Positions 7,460 to 15,979 of a DNA stretch of 64,000 nucleotides are shown here, one piece after another. The notes under the pieces were generated by a model. The model saw nothing but the letters and a program-made list of their open reading frames with translations, did no database searches and had not been told where the DNA came from. Both the position numbers and the translations under genes were made by a program. Source of the DNA: CAZRXG01 sp964603985. Lineage in GTDB: Bacteria > Chloroflexota > Anaerolineae > Aggregatilineales > UBA3940. The DNA lies in assembly GCA_964603985.1 (NCBI GenBank), contig CAZRXG010000006.1, forward strand, positions 1 through 64,000, given 5' to 3'. The first letter of the stretch is position 1, and the number at the start of each line of letters is the position of its first letter.

Positions 7460-8872
7460 CTACAGGTACTTCTCTACTGCCCAGCCGCCGTCCATCTGGA
7501 TCGTCTTTGACGCCGCCTCCGACGCCACCTCCCCCATCGGCTCAAAGTACAGCCCCGGCCTCCCATAAACAACGTCGACCAGGTCACCCATCATATCCGC
7601 CAGCGCCACCGGCCTCCCCAGCGCCTTCGCCACCTCCCCCGGCGACACGTCGTCCAGCGCGATCCCATCCGGGTGGTCAAACATCACCCGCGGCAAAACC
7701 ACCACCTCGCCCAGCTCTCGCTCCCCCACCTGCCCGATCACGTCCTCACCCATCAGCAGCCCGGCAACCGTGATTGTTTCTCCCAGCCGCTCGTTGACCA
7801 CCGCCACCACGTCCACCCGCACCCCGCTCTTCTCCGCGAACTCGGCAGCGTACTTCTCCAGCACCGGCGCGAACAGCTTCCCCGTCACCAGCGTCAGCGA
7901 CTTCGTCTTTGCCCTCTTCCCCACCTCCCCCCGCGATTCACCCCACTCCTCCACGAAGGCCCGCACCATCCCCAACCCGTTCTCCCGCAGGTCAAGCCCA
8001 TCGTAAGCCTCAAGCGGCGGGATGGGCCGCTCTGTGACCAGATACCACTCATCCGTCGGGTACACGAAGTTAACCCCCAACGCCTCTCGATACTCCGCCC
8101 CCCACACCTCACAGGCATCCAGCACGATCTCGGCCTCTTCACGTGTGTTGGGGCGCATCCCATAGCGGTGGTGCTTCGTCAGCCCCACCGGTACCACACT
8201 CACCGACTGCACACCCGGATACAGCCCCACCAGCTCCCTCACCGACCGCTCCAGGTGCGGCCCGTCGTTCAACCCCGGCGTCACCACGATCTGCGTGTGA
8301 AACTCGATCCCCTCCTCGATGAACCCGGCCATCTGCTCTACGATGTCAGGCGCGTTCTCGTTGCGCAGACACCTGCGCCGCAGTTCCAGGTCGGTCGCAT
8401 GGACCGAGACGTACAGCGGGCTTAATCCCTGTTCAACGATGCGCCACTCGTCGTGCTCGCTCAGGTTGGTCAGCGTGACGAAGTGCCCGAACAGGAATGA
8501 GTAGCGGTAGTCGTCGTCTTTGATGTACAGCGTCCGCCGGAATCGGGGGGCCATCTGCAGCACGAAGCAGAACCCGCACAGGTTGTTGCAGCGCCGGATG
8601 TCGATGTCAAACGTGGGGTGCTCAAAGCTCAGGCCAAGCGGCTGTATCTCTTCTCGCTCGCCGCTCCGGGTGATCACCTTGTCGCCGCGCTGTAGCATCA
8701 GCTCAACGGCGAACTCGGCAGCGTAGTACTGCACATCGATCACATCCTCGACCGGTTCGCCGTTCACCTTCAGCAGCACGTCACCGGCCCTGACGCCCAG
8801 CTTCGTGGCCAGGCTGCCCGGCTCAACGCCGGTAATCAGCCCTCCGTAGACGCGCGGTTCAGGCTCTTGCAT
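7460..8872 (-). CDS. DUF512 radical SAM protein with N-terminal PDZ domain
   Basis: The 470-residue product has a PDZ-like domain (about 8-60; GVEPGSLATKLGVRAGDVLL). A radical-SAM-like core with CNNLCGFC (Cys95, Cys99, Cys102) follows, for a 4Fe-4S cluster. The C-terminal half is DUF512 (about 235-440). Members of this family are widely annotated as putative Fe-S oxidoreductases; I know of no established reaction. It is the last gene of the rluB-cmk-plsC-DUF512 operon and begins 6 bases after plsC ends, with only a weak GGTGGG upstream of the ATG. In Firmicutes the same family often sits in the equivalent cluster beside the GTPase gene der, which is not present here. Confidence 0.85.
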   Translation of the reverse strand: MQEPEPRVYGGLITGVEPGSLATKLGVRAGDVLLKVNGEPVEDVIDVQYYAAEFAVELMLQRGDKVITRSGEREEIQPLGLSFEHPTFDIDIRRCNNLCGFCFVLQMAPRFRRTLYIKDDDYRYSFLFGHFVTLTNLSEHDEWRIVEQGLSPLYVSVHATDLELRRRCLRNENAPDIVEQMAGFIEEGIEFHTQIVVTPGLNDGPHLERSVRELVGLYPGVQSVSVVPVGLTKHHRYGMRPNTREEAEIVLDACEVWGAEYREALGVNFVYPTDEWYLVTERPIPPLEAYDGLDLRENGLGMVRAFVEEWGESRGEVGKRAKTKSLTLVTGKLFAPVLEKYAAEFAEKSGVRVDVVAVVNERLGETITVAGLLMGEDVIGQVGERELGEVVVLPRVMFDHPDGIALDDVSPGEVAKALGRPVALADMMGDLVDVVYGRPGLYFEPMGEVASEAASKTIQMDGGWAVEKYL

Positions 8873-8878
8873 GGGGGG

Positions 8879-9661
8879 CTATCCCACCCCGGCAGGCGCA
8901 CACCGGATCTCGGTCTCACACCAGCGCGGAAGCCGCTGCTCGACCGGCTGCCAGGCGATGTCGAAATCCAGGTAGCTGGTCGTCGCCTTCGAAAGATCAC
9001 TGTAGACTCCGCGCCACTTTTCGGGCAGCAGCACCGCGATGCGGTACATGGCCTCGTCCATCATCGCCCGGAAGTGCTCACGCGGCATCCTGCGCCCCTC
9101 GTGCCTGAAGCGGAACGGCTCTCCAAAGCGCAGGTAGATCGGCGTCCGCTGGAAATGCCTGATCCACGTCGCAGGCCACTCGCGCGTTCCCCAGATGGCA
9201 ACGGGAACCACGACCGCGTTTGTCTTGAGGGCCACATAAACGGTGCCCTCCTGGCCCTGGATCAGGCCGGTCTTACTGCGTGTCCCCTCGGCATAGAGCA
9301 TGCCTATGTAACCCTGCCGGACGTGCTCCAGCGTCGACTTCAGCGCCTTGATGTCATTCTCACCCCGGTGAACGGGGATCGCGCCCCAGTGCGAGACGAA
9401 GTAGCGCAGGATAGGCTGCTGGAAGGCTTCAATCTTGGCCATCGGGACGATGTCCCGATCCGGGAAAAACGAGATCATCACCACCGGGTCAAGCACACCA
9501 ATGTGGTTGCCCATCATGATCACCGGCCCGTCGGCGGGGATGTTCTCCCAGCCCTCAACATGCATCTTGAACCAGAAACGAAACATTATGTTCCACAAAC
9601 CAAAGCGAAACACCTGCCGCCGCCAGCGGTAGTTCCGCCGATCATCTATCAGTTGACTCAT
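8879..9661 (-). CDS. plsC: 1-acyl-sn-glycerol-3-phosphate acyltransferase (PlsC-like)
   Basis: A 260-residue membrane-associated acyltransferase expected to add the second fatty acid to lysophosphatidic acid, giving phosphatidic acid for phospholipid synthesis. The catalytic H-x4-D motif is NHIGVLD (His53, Asp58), and the substrate-binding EGTRS motif is at 124-128. The membrane segment around 18-36 fits the family. The length is typical. It lies 32 bases downstream of cmk and 6 bases upstream of the DUF512 gene in one minus-strand operon, a conserved neighbourhood in many bacteria. The C-terminal 40 residues are not conserved in the family as I know it. Acyl preference is unknown. Confidence 0.85.
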   Translation of the reverse strand: MSQLIDDRRNYRWRRQVFRFGLWNIMFRFWFKMHVEGWENIPADGPVIMMGNHIGVLDPVVMISFFPDRDIVPMAKIEAFQQPILRYFVSHWGAIPVHRGENDIKALKSTLEHVRQGYIGMLYAEGTRSKTGLIQGQEGTVYVALKTNAVVVPVAIWGTREWPATWIRHFQRTPIYLRFGEPFRFRHEGRRMPREHFRAMMDEAMYRIAVLLPEKWRGVYSDLSKATTSYLDFDIAWQPVEQRLPRWCETEIRCAPAGVG

Positions 9662-9693
9662 CTGACTCCTGCATCACACTCCAGGACGTGTCG

Positions 9694-10395
9694 CTAACCA
9701 CTCCCGGCGTCCTCAACCGGGAGGTTGAGCAGCCTCAAGAAGTACGCCATGACGCCCTCTGCATCCACGTCGGTCGTGTCATATACAATGGCATCCTCGG
9801 CGGGCTTCAAGGGCGCAACTGCTCGCTGGCTGTCCAACTCGTCGCGTTTGCGCATCGAGGCCAGGATATCCTTGTAGGCATCGTCCCGGCCGTTGGCCTG
9901 GCATTCCCGCCAGCGCCGGTGAGCGCGCTCTTCATGCGAGGCGTCCAGGTATATCTTGAGATCGGCACCGGGCAGGACAACCGTCCCAATGTCACGCCCG
10001 GCCATGACCACCTGTCCGCGCTCGCCAATGCGGCGCTGCTGGCGCGTCAGGGCCTCGCGAACGCCTGCGTAAGCCGAAGGAATTGAAACGTTGGCGTCCA
10101 CCTCGGCGCTTCGCAGCTCCCAGGTGACGTCCTTTCCGTCGAGACACACCGTGTAAGGCCGACCGTCGTCCACAGTTGGTGGCTTGACGTCGATCTCGAC
10201 CTTTTCGGCGAGCGCCACGACCGCTGCCTCATCGTGGATGTCGATCCCACGTTCAAGCGCCGCCAGCGTCACGGCACGGTACATCACACCCGTATCGAAG
10301 TAAAGATAGCCCAGACGGCGCGCGAGTGCACGCGCCAGCGTGGTCTTCCCGGAGGCAGCAGGGCCATCGATGGCGATTGTCGAAGGCAGGCTCAT
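9694..10395 (-). CDS. cmk: Cytidylate kinase
   Basis: A 233-residue CMP/dCMP kinase that phosphorylates (d)CMP with ATP for nucleotide salvage and turnover. The P-loop is GPAASGKTT (11-19), followed by the YFDTGVMYRA substrate segment (32-41). The AGRDIGTVV motif (about 131-139) and the Arg-rich lid (SHEERAHRRWRE) are also family hallmarks. The length matches bacterial Cmk. Its ATG overlaps the TGA of the upstream pseudouridine synthase gene (ATGA at 10395-10392), so the two are probably translationally coupled. It is followed by plsC. Confidence is high because all signature motifs are intact. Confidence 0.95.
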   Translation of the reverse strand: MSLPSTIAIDGPAASGKTTLARALARRLGYLYFDTGVMYRAVTLAALERGIDIHDEAAVVALAEKVEIDVKPPTVDDGRPYTVCLDGKDVTWELRSAEVDANVSIPSAYAGVREALTRQQRRIGERGQVVMAGRDIGTVVLPGADLKIYLDASHEERAHRRWRECQANGRDDAYKDILASMRKRDELDSQRAVAPLKPAEDAIVYDTTDVDAEGVMAYFLRLLNLPVEDAGSG

Positions 10396-11228
10396 TTACG
10401 TCGTGTTCCTCGTTTGGATTGGGGGGAGTATCGCTTGCCGGATCGGCCGTGCCGTGAATCCGACCGGCGGCGCTGGGAGGAGCCTCCGCTCGCCTTACGG
10501 CTGGGAGTTGGAGCGGCCCGCACTGCCTGTAAAGCAGCCACCTCCTCATCCGTAAGACGCCGCCATGCACCGGCAGGCAGGTCACCCAGCTCAAGCGGGC
10601 CAAGCTTCACGCGCACCAGTTTGTGCACCGGATGGCCCAGCGCCGCCGCAACACGCCGCAGGAGCCGCTTGCGCCCCTCTATTACCGTGATCTCCAGCAA
10701 GGCTCTATTGCGTGTTCTGCGGATCTGCCTGACCTTGGCGGGCGCGGTGGGCTTTCCATCCAGCACGACGCCACGACGCCATGCCTCCAGTGTTTTCTCC
10801 GAGGGTATTCCCTCGACCAGCACGTGGTAGGTCTTAGGATGCTCGTAGCGGGGATGGGTGAGCCTGTGCGCGAGGTCGCCGTCATCGGTGAAGAGTATCA
10901 GGCCCTCACTTGGCACATCCAGGCGTCCAACCGGGTAGAGGCGTCCTTCAAGCGGGATCAGCTCACGGGCCGCCTGGAAGTTCCCACCCACATCTTCGTC
11001 GGAGATCACGCCGCGCGGCTTGTTGAGCATAATGTAGGTATAGGATTCGGGCAGGTGCAACCGACTCCCATCCACCCGGATGTCATCCCTATCGGGATCG
11101 GCCCGCATGCCCAGGCTGGCGATCTGGCTGTTGATCGTCACGCGCCCCTGTTCGATGATCTCCTCGCAAGCACGGCGCGACCCATATCCGGCCCGCGCCA
11201 TGAGCTTCTGTAACCTTTCCTCTGTCAA
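10392..11228 (-). CDS. Pseudouridine synthase, RluB/RsuA family
   Basis: A 278-residue enzyme that isomerises a uridine in ribosomal RNA. An S4 RNA-binding domain (about 3-50; LQKLMARAGYGSRRACE) precedes the catalytic domain. The GRLDVPSEGLILFTDDG signature follows, with the catalytic Asp at 104. A basic Ser/Arg-rich tail (about 235-278) probably adds RNA contact. The frame is open to an ATG at 11300, but those extra 24 residues are Cys/Ser/Gly-rich and unlike the family. I prefer the TTG at 11228, which has AGGTGA a few bases before it and starts right at the S4 domain. It is the first gene of the minus-strand operon with cmk. RluB (23S) is more likely than RsuA from the cmk linkage. Confidence 0.88.
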   Translation of the reverse strand: MTEERLQKLMARAGYGSRRACEEIIEQGRVTINSQIASLGMRADPDRDDIRVDGSRLHLPESYTYIMLNKPRGVISDEDVGGNFQAARELIPLEGRLYPVGRLDVPSEGLILFTDDGDLAHRLTHPRYEHPKTYHVLVEGIPSEKTLEAWRRGVVLDGKPTAPAKVRQIRRTRNRALLEITVIEGRKRLLRRVAAALGHPVHKLVRVKLGPLELGDLPAGAWRRLTDEEVAALQAVRAAPTPSRKASGGSSQRRRSDSRHGRSGKRYSPQSKRGTRRK

Positions 11229-11510
11229 CGGTTCACCTGTTAGCCCACGCTGGCCCGATTTGCCACCACTCCTACACATCTTACACGACGATCCTGGCAC
11301 GTCGTAATCGCCTCCGCCGAGGCATATTCACGGGCAAATCAACAAGCAGTGGGTACGTGCAATTACTCCGCAGCACCGCGATGAATTATACCACGCGAGC
11401 CGGGGGCGCGTGTTAAAAAACAAGCGAGTTTCGCCGGGAGTCATGATGGTCACAAGCAGAGAAGCTCCATCTGCCACCGTTACCCGGCTCAGCTGGGTGG
11501 CGGGACGAAT

Positions 11511-11538
11511 TTGTCGCCTCCCCATTTGCCGATACAAT
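11511..11538 (+). promoter_or_regulatory. Promoter of the YfhO-like gene
   Basis: TTGTCG (11511-11516), a 16-base spacer and TACAAT (11533-11538) lie about 145 bases before the ATG at 11684. The divergent space 11229-11510 holds no gene I can support. Confidence 0.5.
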
Positions 11539-11683
11539 CTAGCCGCGCATAGCATAATGCAGTTGGCAGACGGACGCCCGCATCGCGGCTCCAGAATGCC
11601 ATCGTTGCAGGGACACCGGCCTGATGACGGGCGCGTTGTCAGGCTGGCCGGTATCCTCCTGGCCGCAAGTAGAGAGAGTCCGA

Positions 11684-14626
11684 ATGACCACCTCCCGAAG
11701 CAAGACCGCCACCCTGTGGGTTGACCTTGCCGCCCTGCTGGCGCTGATCGGGCTGACCATCGCCTTCTTCTGGAAGATGGCCTTCACCGACCTGATCCTG
11801 CCGCGCGGCGACGCCTTTGCCTACTTTTACCCTTATTGGGCATATCGCAACGCGGCGCTGCGGGCGGGTCGCCTCCCGTTGTGGAACCCATACCTGTTCA
11901 TGGGCGCGCCCTTCCTGGCAAACAGCCAGGCAGGGGTGTTCTACCCGCCCAACTGGGCACTGATCCCATTCGACGCACCGACCGCGATCAAGGTGGCGAT
12001 CTTGCTGCACGTCGGCTGGGCGGCCACCGGGATGTTCCTCTTCTCGCGCCGGACGATCAGGCTGAGCACCCTGGCGGCGACGCTGGCCGGGGCGGTCTTC
12101 GGCCTGGGTGGATACCTGACCGCGCAGGTCGAGCACATCAACCAGTTGCAGGGGCTGGCATGGCTGCCCTGGCTGTTCTGGCTGTGGTCGGAGGCGATGG
12201 CCGGGCGGCGGAGAGCGTTTTTCGGGCTGGGATTGGCGCTGGCAATGCAACTGCTGGCCGGGCACTCGCAGTCGGCATTTATCAGTGGCATGGGGTTGGG
12301 TCTCTGGGCGGCATGGCATACGATTGGCCGGTGGCGCGAAATCCGCCGGGGCGCTGCCGGATCGGACGCCTCGCTGCCGGACTTACTGGCGGCCAACTGG
12401 AAGCAACTGGCCTGGCCGCTGGGCGGGCTGGCGCTGGCCTCGGCGGTCGCGCTGGGGGTGGCGGCGGCTCAGATTCTCCCGACGCTCGAACTGGCCCGCC
12501 TGAGCAACCGGGGTGGCGGCCTTTCTTTCCTGGAAGCGGTGTCGTTCTCGTTCAAACCGCATTTCATTGGGCGCGGCCTGCTGCCCTCGTATGGCGAGGC
12601 GTCACTGTTCAGCGAGTACGTGGCATACGTGGGCGTCATCGCGCTGATGCTGGCCCTGATCGGCGGGTGGGAGAGACGCCGCGAGCGGCAGGTGATGGGA
12701 TTAATTGGGCTGGCCGGGGTGGGCCTGTTTCTGGCACTGGGCGCATACAACCCGGTTTACTGGGCGCTGGTGCGCTTCGTGCCCGGCTTCGACCTGTTCC
12801 GCGCACCGGCGCGCTGGCTGGCCGTGTGGGGATTCGGGACGGCGGCGTTGGTAGGTGTCGGCTTCGACCGGCTGATGATCCCGGCACCCCAATCCGACTC
12901 TGCGGCAAAGCCGCTCAAGGCGCTGTGGCCGGGCGCGGTGGTGATCGTCCTGGGTGGGTTGAGCTTCCTGGCTCCGCTTACCAGGGACAACGTGGTCGGC
13001 GCGACGGCTCCCGGCGGGGGAGAGGTCGGCATCTGGATGGTGACGCTGGCGGCCGGGTTGGGGGCGATCTGGTGGATACGCCGGAGCCGCCCGGCAGCCC
13101 GGCGATACGCTCTCCCGGCGCTGGCCGCGCTGGTGGTCGTCGAGCTGTTCATCGCCAGCCGCAACCTGCCCTACAACGACCTGAGCGCCCCCGCCGCGTG
13201 GTACAGCCAGCGCCCGGCGATCAGCACGTTGCTGGCGTCTGAACAGGGCTCGATTCCCCCGGCACGTTTCCTGTCGATCTCGGATACGCTGTTCGATCCG
13301 GGCGACCTGCGCGAGATCGAGGCGATCTACGGGCCGCACCTGACCGAGGACGCGCTGTTCGATTACATCGTCGCGACCAAGGAGAAGGAGATCCTCGCAC
13401 CCAACCTGCCGATGGCGTGGGGCATCTATGCGATGGATGGCTTTGACGGCGGCATCCTGCCGACCCGTGATTACACCCGCTTCACAGCGTTGTTCCTGGA
13501 CGAAGATGAGGTCACGCCGGATGGACGGCTGCGCGAGAACCTGAGCGCCGTCCCCGACCTGAGGTGGCTGCGGCTGGCGAACGTAGGTTGGATCATCACA
13601 GACAAGGTGTACGATGCGTGGATCGACGGCGTGTATTACGACTTACAGTTCGCGGAGCGAGTCGTCAGTGGGGAGACAGGCCCAACCGAGGCGTATCCCT
13701 TGCAGCCCTTTGAGGCGACGGCGGTGGGCATCGTGGGGCACCTGGAGGGGGCGGCGGCGCTGGCGGATGGGACGATAGTCGGCAGCGTGACCATCATCGC
13801 GGGCGGGAAGCCGGAGGTCTCGGTGTCGCTGGTCGTGGGCGAAGACCTGGCGGAGGGACTCTACAGCGGCGCGGCGCACAGCCAGCCGGAGGTGGCCGGG
13901 GCCTTCACGCCTGACGAGCCGGAACTGGTCGAGTACCATACGCTGATCGAGTGGGACACCCCCCTGCGCGTCGAGCGCGTGTCGGTGACGACGGTACCGG
14001 CCTTCAGGGGCGCGCTGGTGGTGCGTGGGGTGAGCCTGATCGACGGGCGGAGTGGGGCGTTCATGCCGACCAGCGTTGCGCGGGGGAATGCGATACGGTT
14101 GGCGCACTCAGGTGACGTGAAGATTTACGAGTACCGGTACACGCTGCCGCGAGCGTATCTGGTGTGCGAGCCGGAGTTTGTCGAGAGTGAGGGAGAAGTG
14201 TGGGCGCTGCTGGAAGCCTACGACGGGCAGATCACGGTGATCGAGGAGCCGGAGCCGCCGGAGGCCACGACCTGTGACCCTGCGCTGCCGGGGGAGGTGA
14301 CGATCACCCACTACGCGCCTGAGCGGACCGTGATGCAGGTAAAGAGCCAGGGTGAGGGTGTCTACGTGGTGCTGTCGGATGCGTGGTATCCGGGCTGGGT
14401 GGCGTGGGTTGGCGAGACACGGCGGTTTACCCCCGTGCGGCGGGCCAACGGGCTGTTCAGGGCGGTGCCCGTGCCCCCCGGTGAGAACGTGGTGACGTTT
14501 ACGTACCAGAGCCGTCCGTTGCAGATCGGCACGGTGATCAGCATTGAGAGCGTTCTGATCGTACTCCTGGGGCTGCTGCTGCGGTGGTCGCCGGGGGACA
14601 GGGCCGGGGGACGATCTGCCGATTAG
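11684..14626 (+). CDS. YfhO-like large membrane protein (GT-C-like fold)
   Basis: This 980-residue protein has about a dozen hydrophobic helices in its first half (about 10-500) and a large soluble beta-rich tail (about 510-940). A last membrane helix sits near 945-965. The early extracytoplasmic loop PRGDAFAYFYPYW with nearby LPLWNPYLFMGAP is the hallmark of the YfhO family. Members such as Bacillus YfhO take part in glycosylation of cell-wall polymers, so transfer of a sugar from a lipid donor is the likely role. The ATG at 11684 is preferred over an earlier start at 11624 because the first helix follows at a normal distance; the ribosome site is poor. It is transcribed alone, and a large hairpin at 14652-14723 may end the transcript. 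Confidence 0.8.
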   Translation: MTTSRSKTATLWVDLAALLALIGLTIAFFWKMAFTDLILPRGDAFAYFYPYWAYRNAALRAGRLPLWNPYLFMGAPFLANSQAGVFYPPNWALIPFDAPTAIKVAILLHVGWAATGMFLFSRRTIRLSTLAATLAGAVFGLGGYLTAQVEHINQLQGLAWLPWLFWLWSEAMAGRRRAFFGLGLALAMQLLAGHSQSAFISGMGLGLWAAWHTIGRWREIRRGAAGSDASLPDLLAANWKQLAWPLGGLALASAVALGVAAAQILPTLELARLSNRGGGLSFLEAVSFSFKPHFIGRGLLPSYGEASLFSEYVAYVGVIALMLALIGGWERRRERQVMGLIGLAGVGLFLALGAYNPVYWALVRFVPGFDLFRAPARWLAVWGFGTAALVGVGFDRLMIPAPQSDSAAKPLKALWPGAVVIVLGGLSFLAPLTRDNVVGATAPGGGEVGIWMVTLAAGLGAIWWIRRSRPAARRYALPALAALVVVELFIASRNLPYNDLSAPAAWYSQRPAISTLLASEQGSIPPARFLSISDTLFDPGDLREIEAIYGPHLTEDALFDYIVATKEKEILAPNLPMAWGIYAMDGFDGGILPTRDYTRFTALFLDEDEVTPDGRLRENLSAVPDLRWLRLANVGWIITDKVYDAWIDGVYYDLQFAERVVSGETGPTEAYPLQPFEATAVGIVGHLEGAAALADGTIVGSVTIIAGGKPEVSVSLVVGEDLAEGLYSGAAHSQPEVAGAFTPDEPELVEYHTLIEWDTPLRVERVSVTTVPAFRGALVVRGVSLIDGRSGAFMPTSVARGNAIRLAHSGDVKIYEYRYTLPRAYLVCEPEFVESEGEVWALLEAYDGQITVIEEPEPPEATTCDPALPGEVTITHYAPERTVMQVKSQGEGVYVVLSDAWYPGWVAWVGETRRFTPVRRANGLFRAVPVPPGENVVTFTYQSRPLQIGTVISIESVLIVLLGLLLRWSPGDRAGGRSAD

Positions 14627-14651
14627 TGGGGTGATCGGAGGGTGGGGGGGG

Positions 14652-14723
14652 CTCCTGCCACCGCCTTGGGCGGGTTTCAAGCCCGCCCCTACATCGGGGT
14701 GGAGTCTATGCGGTGGCAGGGAG
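14652..14723. repeat. Large nested hairpin after the YfhO-like gene
   Basis: CTCCTGCCACCGC (14652-14664) pairs with GCGGTGGCAGGGAG (14710-14723), with one bulged base. Inside it, GGGCGGG and CCCGCCC enclose a 7-base loop. It starts 26 bases after the stop codon and could stop transcription, though no T-run follows. The rest of the 400-base gap to 15026 has no gene. Confidence 0.6.
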
Positions 14724-14903
14724 CGGGTGTCGGGCTTCGCGCACCTGTAGATCCCTGTTTCGTAGATAACACCTTCGTTTCCGTGTTGGGCGATGTATTC
14801 GGTTGGCACGCCCGCGAGGTGGCGGCGAGTCTGCCGGTGGGTGCTGCATGACGGAGTGCGGTGCACGGGTGATCGATGGCTGGGTAAAGTAGCTGTCGGC
14901 GAT

Positions 14904-14940
14904 CAGCCGGTCAGCTATCAGCCGGTCAGCTATCAGCCAC
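14904..14940. repeat. 15-base tandem repeat
   Basis: Two perfect units of CAGCCGGTCAGCTAT (14904-14918, 14919-14933) are followed by a partial unit. The reverse complement matches the CTGATAGCTGACCGG motif of the tandem repeat at 6800-6885. It is non-coding. Confidence 0.75.
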
Positions 14941-15026
14941 CCTCATCCCCACCGATCTCTGGTCGCCGGGGGAGGGGGGACTGCGTGGCCGGAGATCGCT
15001 GCCGGGACTTTTTAAAACTCCGTGGT

Positions 15027-15734
15027 TCAGGCGGAGGCCGGTGCATGGTCATCTAGCGGCGGCTCCTTTACGCCTTTAATCAGAAGCCACAAGGGGAATG
15101 CCATCTCCGCGATAGCTATCGGAATCGCGAGAAAAACCGGGATCTCTGTGTAGTTTGGTAAAAGCAATTTTCCATAGTTGTCTGTCAGATAGCCCAAAGA
15201 TGCTAACATCAACAGGATGCCCAGAATTCTGGGAATGTAGCCCGCCTTGAAAACCAAGTAGCCAAGCACCAGGAGATGCAGGCCAAAAAACAGCCCCCAG
15301 ATTATTTCCACATGTGTATGCACATCGAGAAATAGCATCACAAGAGCGTTCAACTGATCTGGCTCGAACGCTGTCAGGTAACCAGCACCGCTCAAAAGCA
15401 GCAGGGCGGCAAATCTGTTGAGCAGATTGATTCCCTGAATAGCGGCCATCGCCAACCTGGCAGATGCCGCAACCAGAGAGAGTGTCTGGTTTACCGGTTT
15501 GAGTAGTACGTAAAGGAAGATGGGCAGCACTATTTCGGTCAGAAAGATGATTGATTCGCCAACCATACCGAAACGGAACAGCGACTCATTAGCCATGATG
15601 TTATCGGCTGTTGCTGCCGCATCGCCGGGCACAATAAGACTGGAGGGAACATACATTAAGCTGAAGGGACCTACCACCACGAGAATGAGATACAGTATCC
15701 CTGCCGCTCTTGCGGTCTTATTGAGTGAATTCAT
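15027..15734 (-). CDS. DUF4386 family membrane protein
   Basis: The 235-residue protein has about six hydrophobic helices (near 8-30, 60-80, 88-120, 135-165, 170-190 and 200-222). It matches the DUF4386 family as I recall it, with an N-terminal TARAAGILYLILVV segment and an LNRFAALLLL helix. The family has no established function; members are small polytopic inner-membrane proteins. The ATG at 15734 follows a pyrimidine-rich stretch on the plus strand (A/G-rich on the coding strand, AAGAAAAGAAAAAAC), which can act as a weak ribosome site. Base composition here and upstream to about 15950 is clearly lower in G+C than the flanking genes, suggesting later acquisition. It stands alone, divergent from the secreted-protein gene. 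Confidence 0.75.
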   Translation of the reverse strand: MNSLNKTARAAGILYLILVVVGPFSLMYVPSSLIVPGDAAATADNIMANESLFRFGMVGESIIFLTEIVLPIFLYVLLKPVNQTLSLVAASARLAMAAIQGINLLNRFAALLLLSGAGYLTAFEPDQLNALVMLFLDVHTHVEIIWGLFFGLHLLVLGYLVFKAGYIPRILGILLMLASLGYLTDNYGKLLLPNYTEIPVFLAIPIAIAEMAFPLWLLIKGVKEPPLDDHAPASA

Positions 15735-15979
15735 TGTTTTTTCTTTTCTTTTCGATTATGGATGTATTTCACTGAATTTCGTTATTTACATCTGACCGGT
15801 AAACGCAGACCGGCAGCATTTTATTCGGTTGGATTTGATCGTTTGATTCGGCCCCAAGTCAGAGCGCACCTAGCAGGGACAAACCGTGCCCCCACAGCGG
15901 GCTGGTGTGGCGCGGCAAATCAGCATATACTGAAACGAGTTTTCAAACTGTTGATGCTATCAATCGGGGAGAGTTATCG

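Noticed and set aside
11836..13242. 468-codon frame inside the YfhO-like gene
   Set aside because: It is in the +1/+2 shadow of the 980-residue membrane protein, with Gly/Arg-rich composition typical of a shadow.
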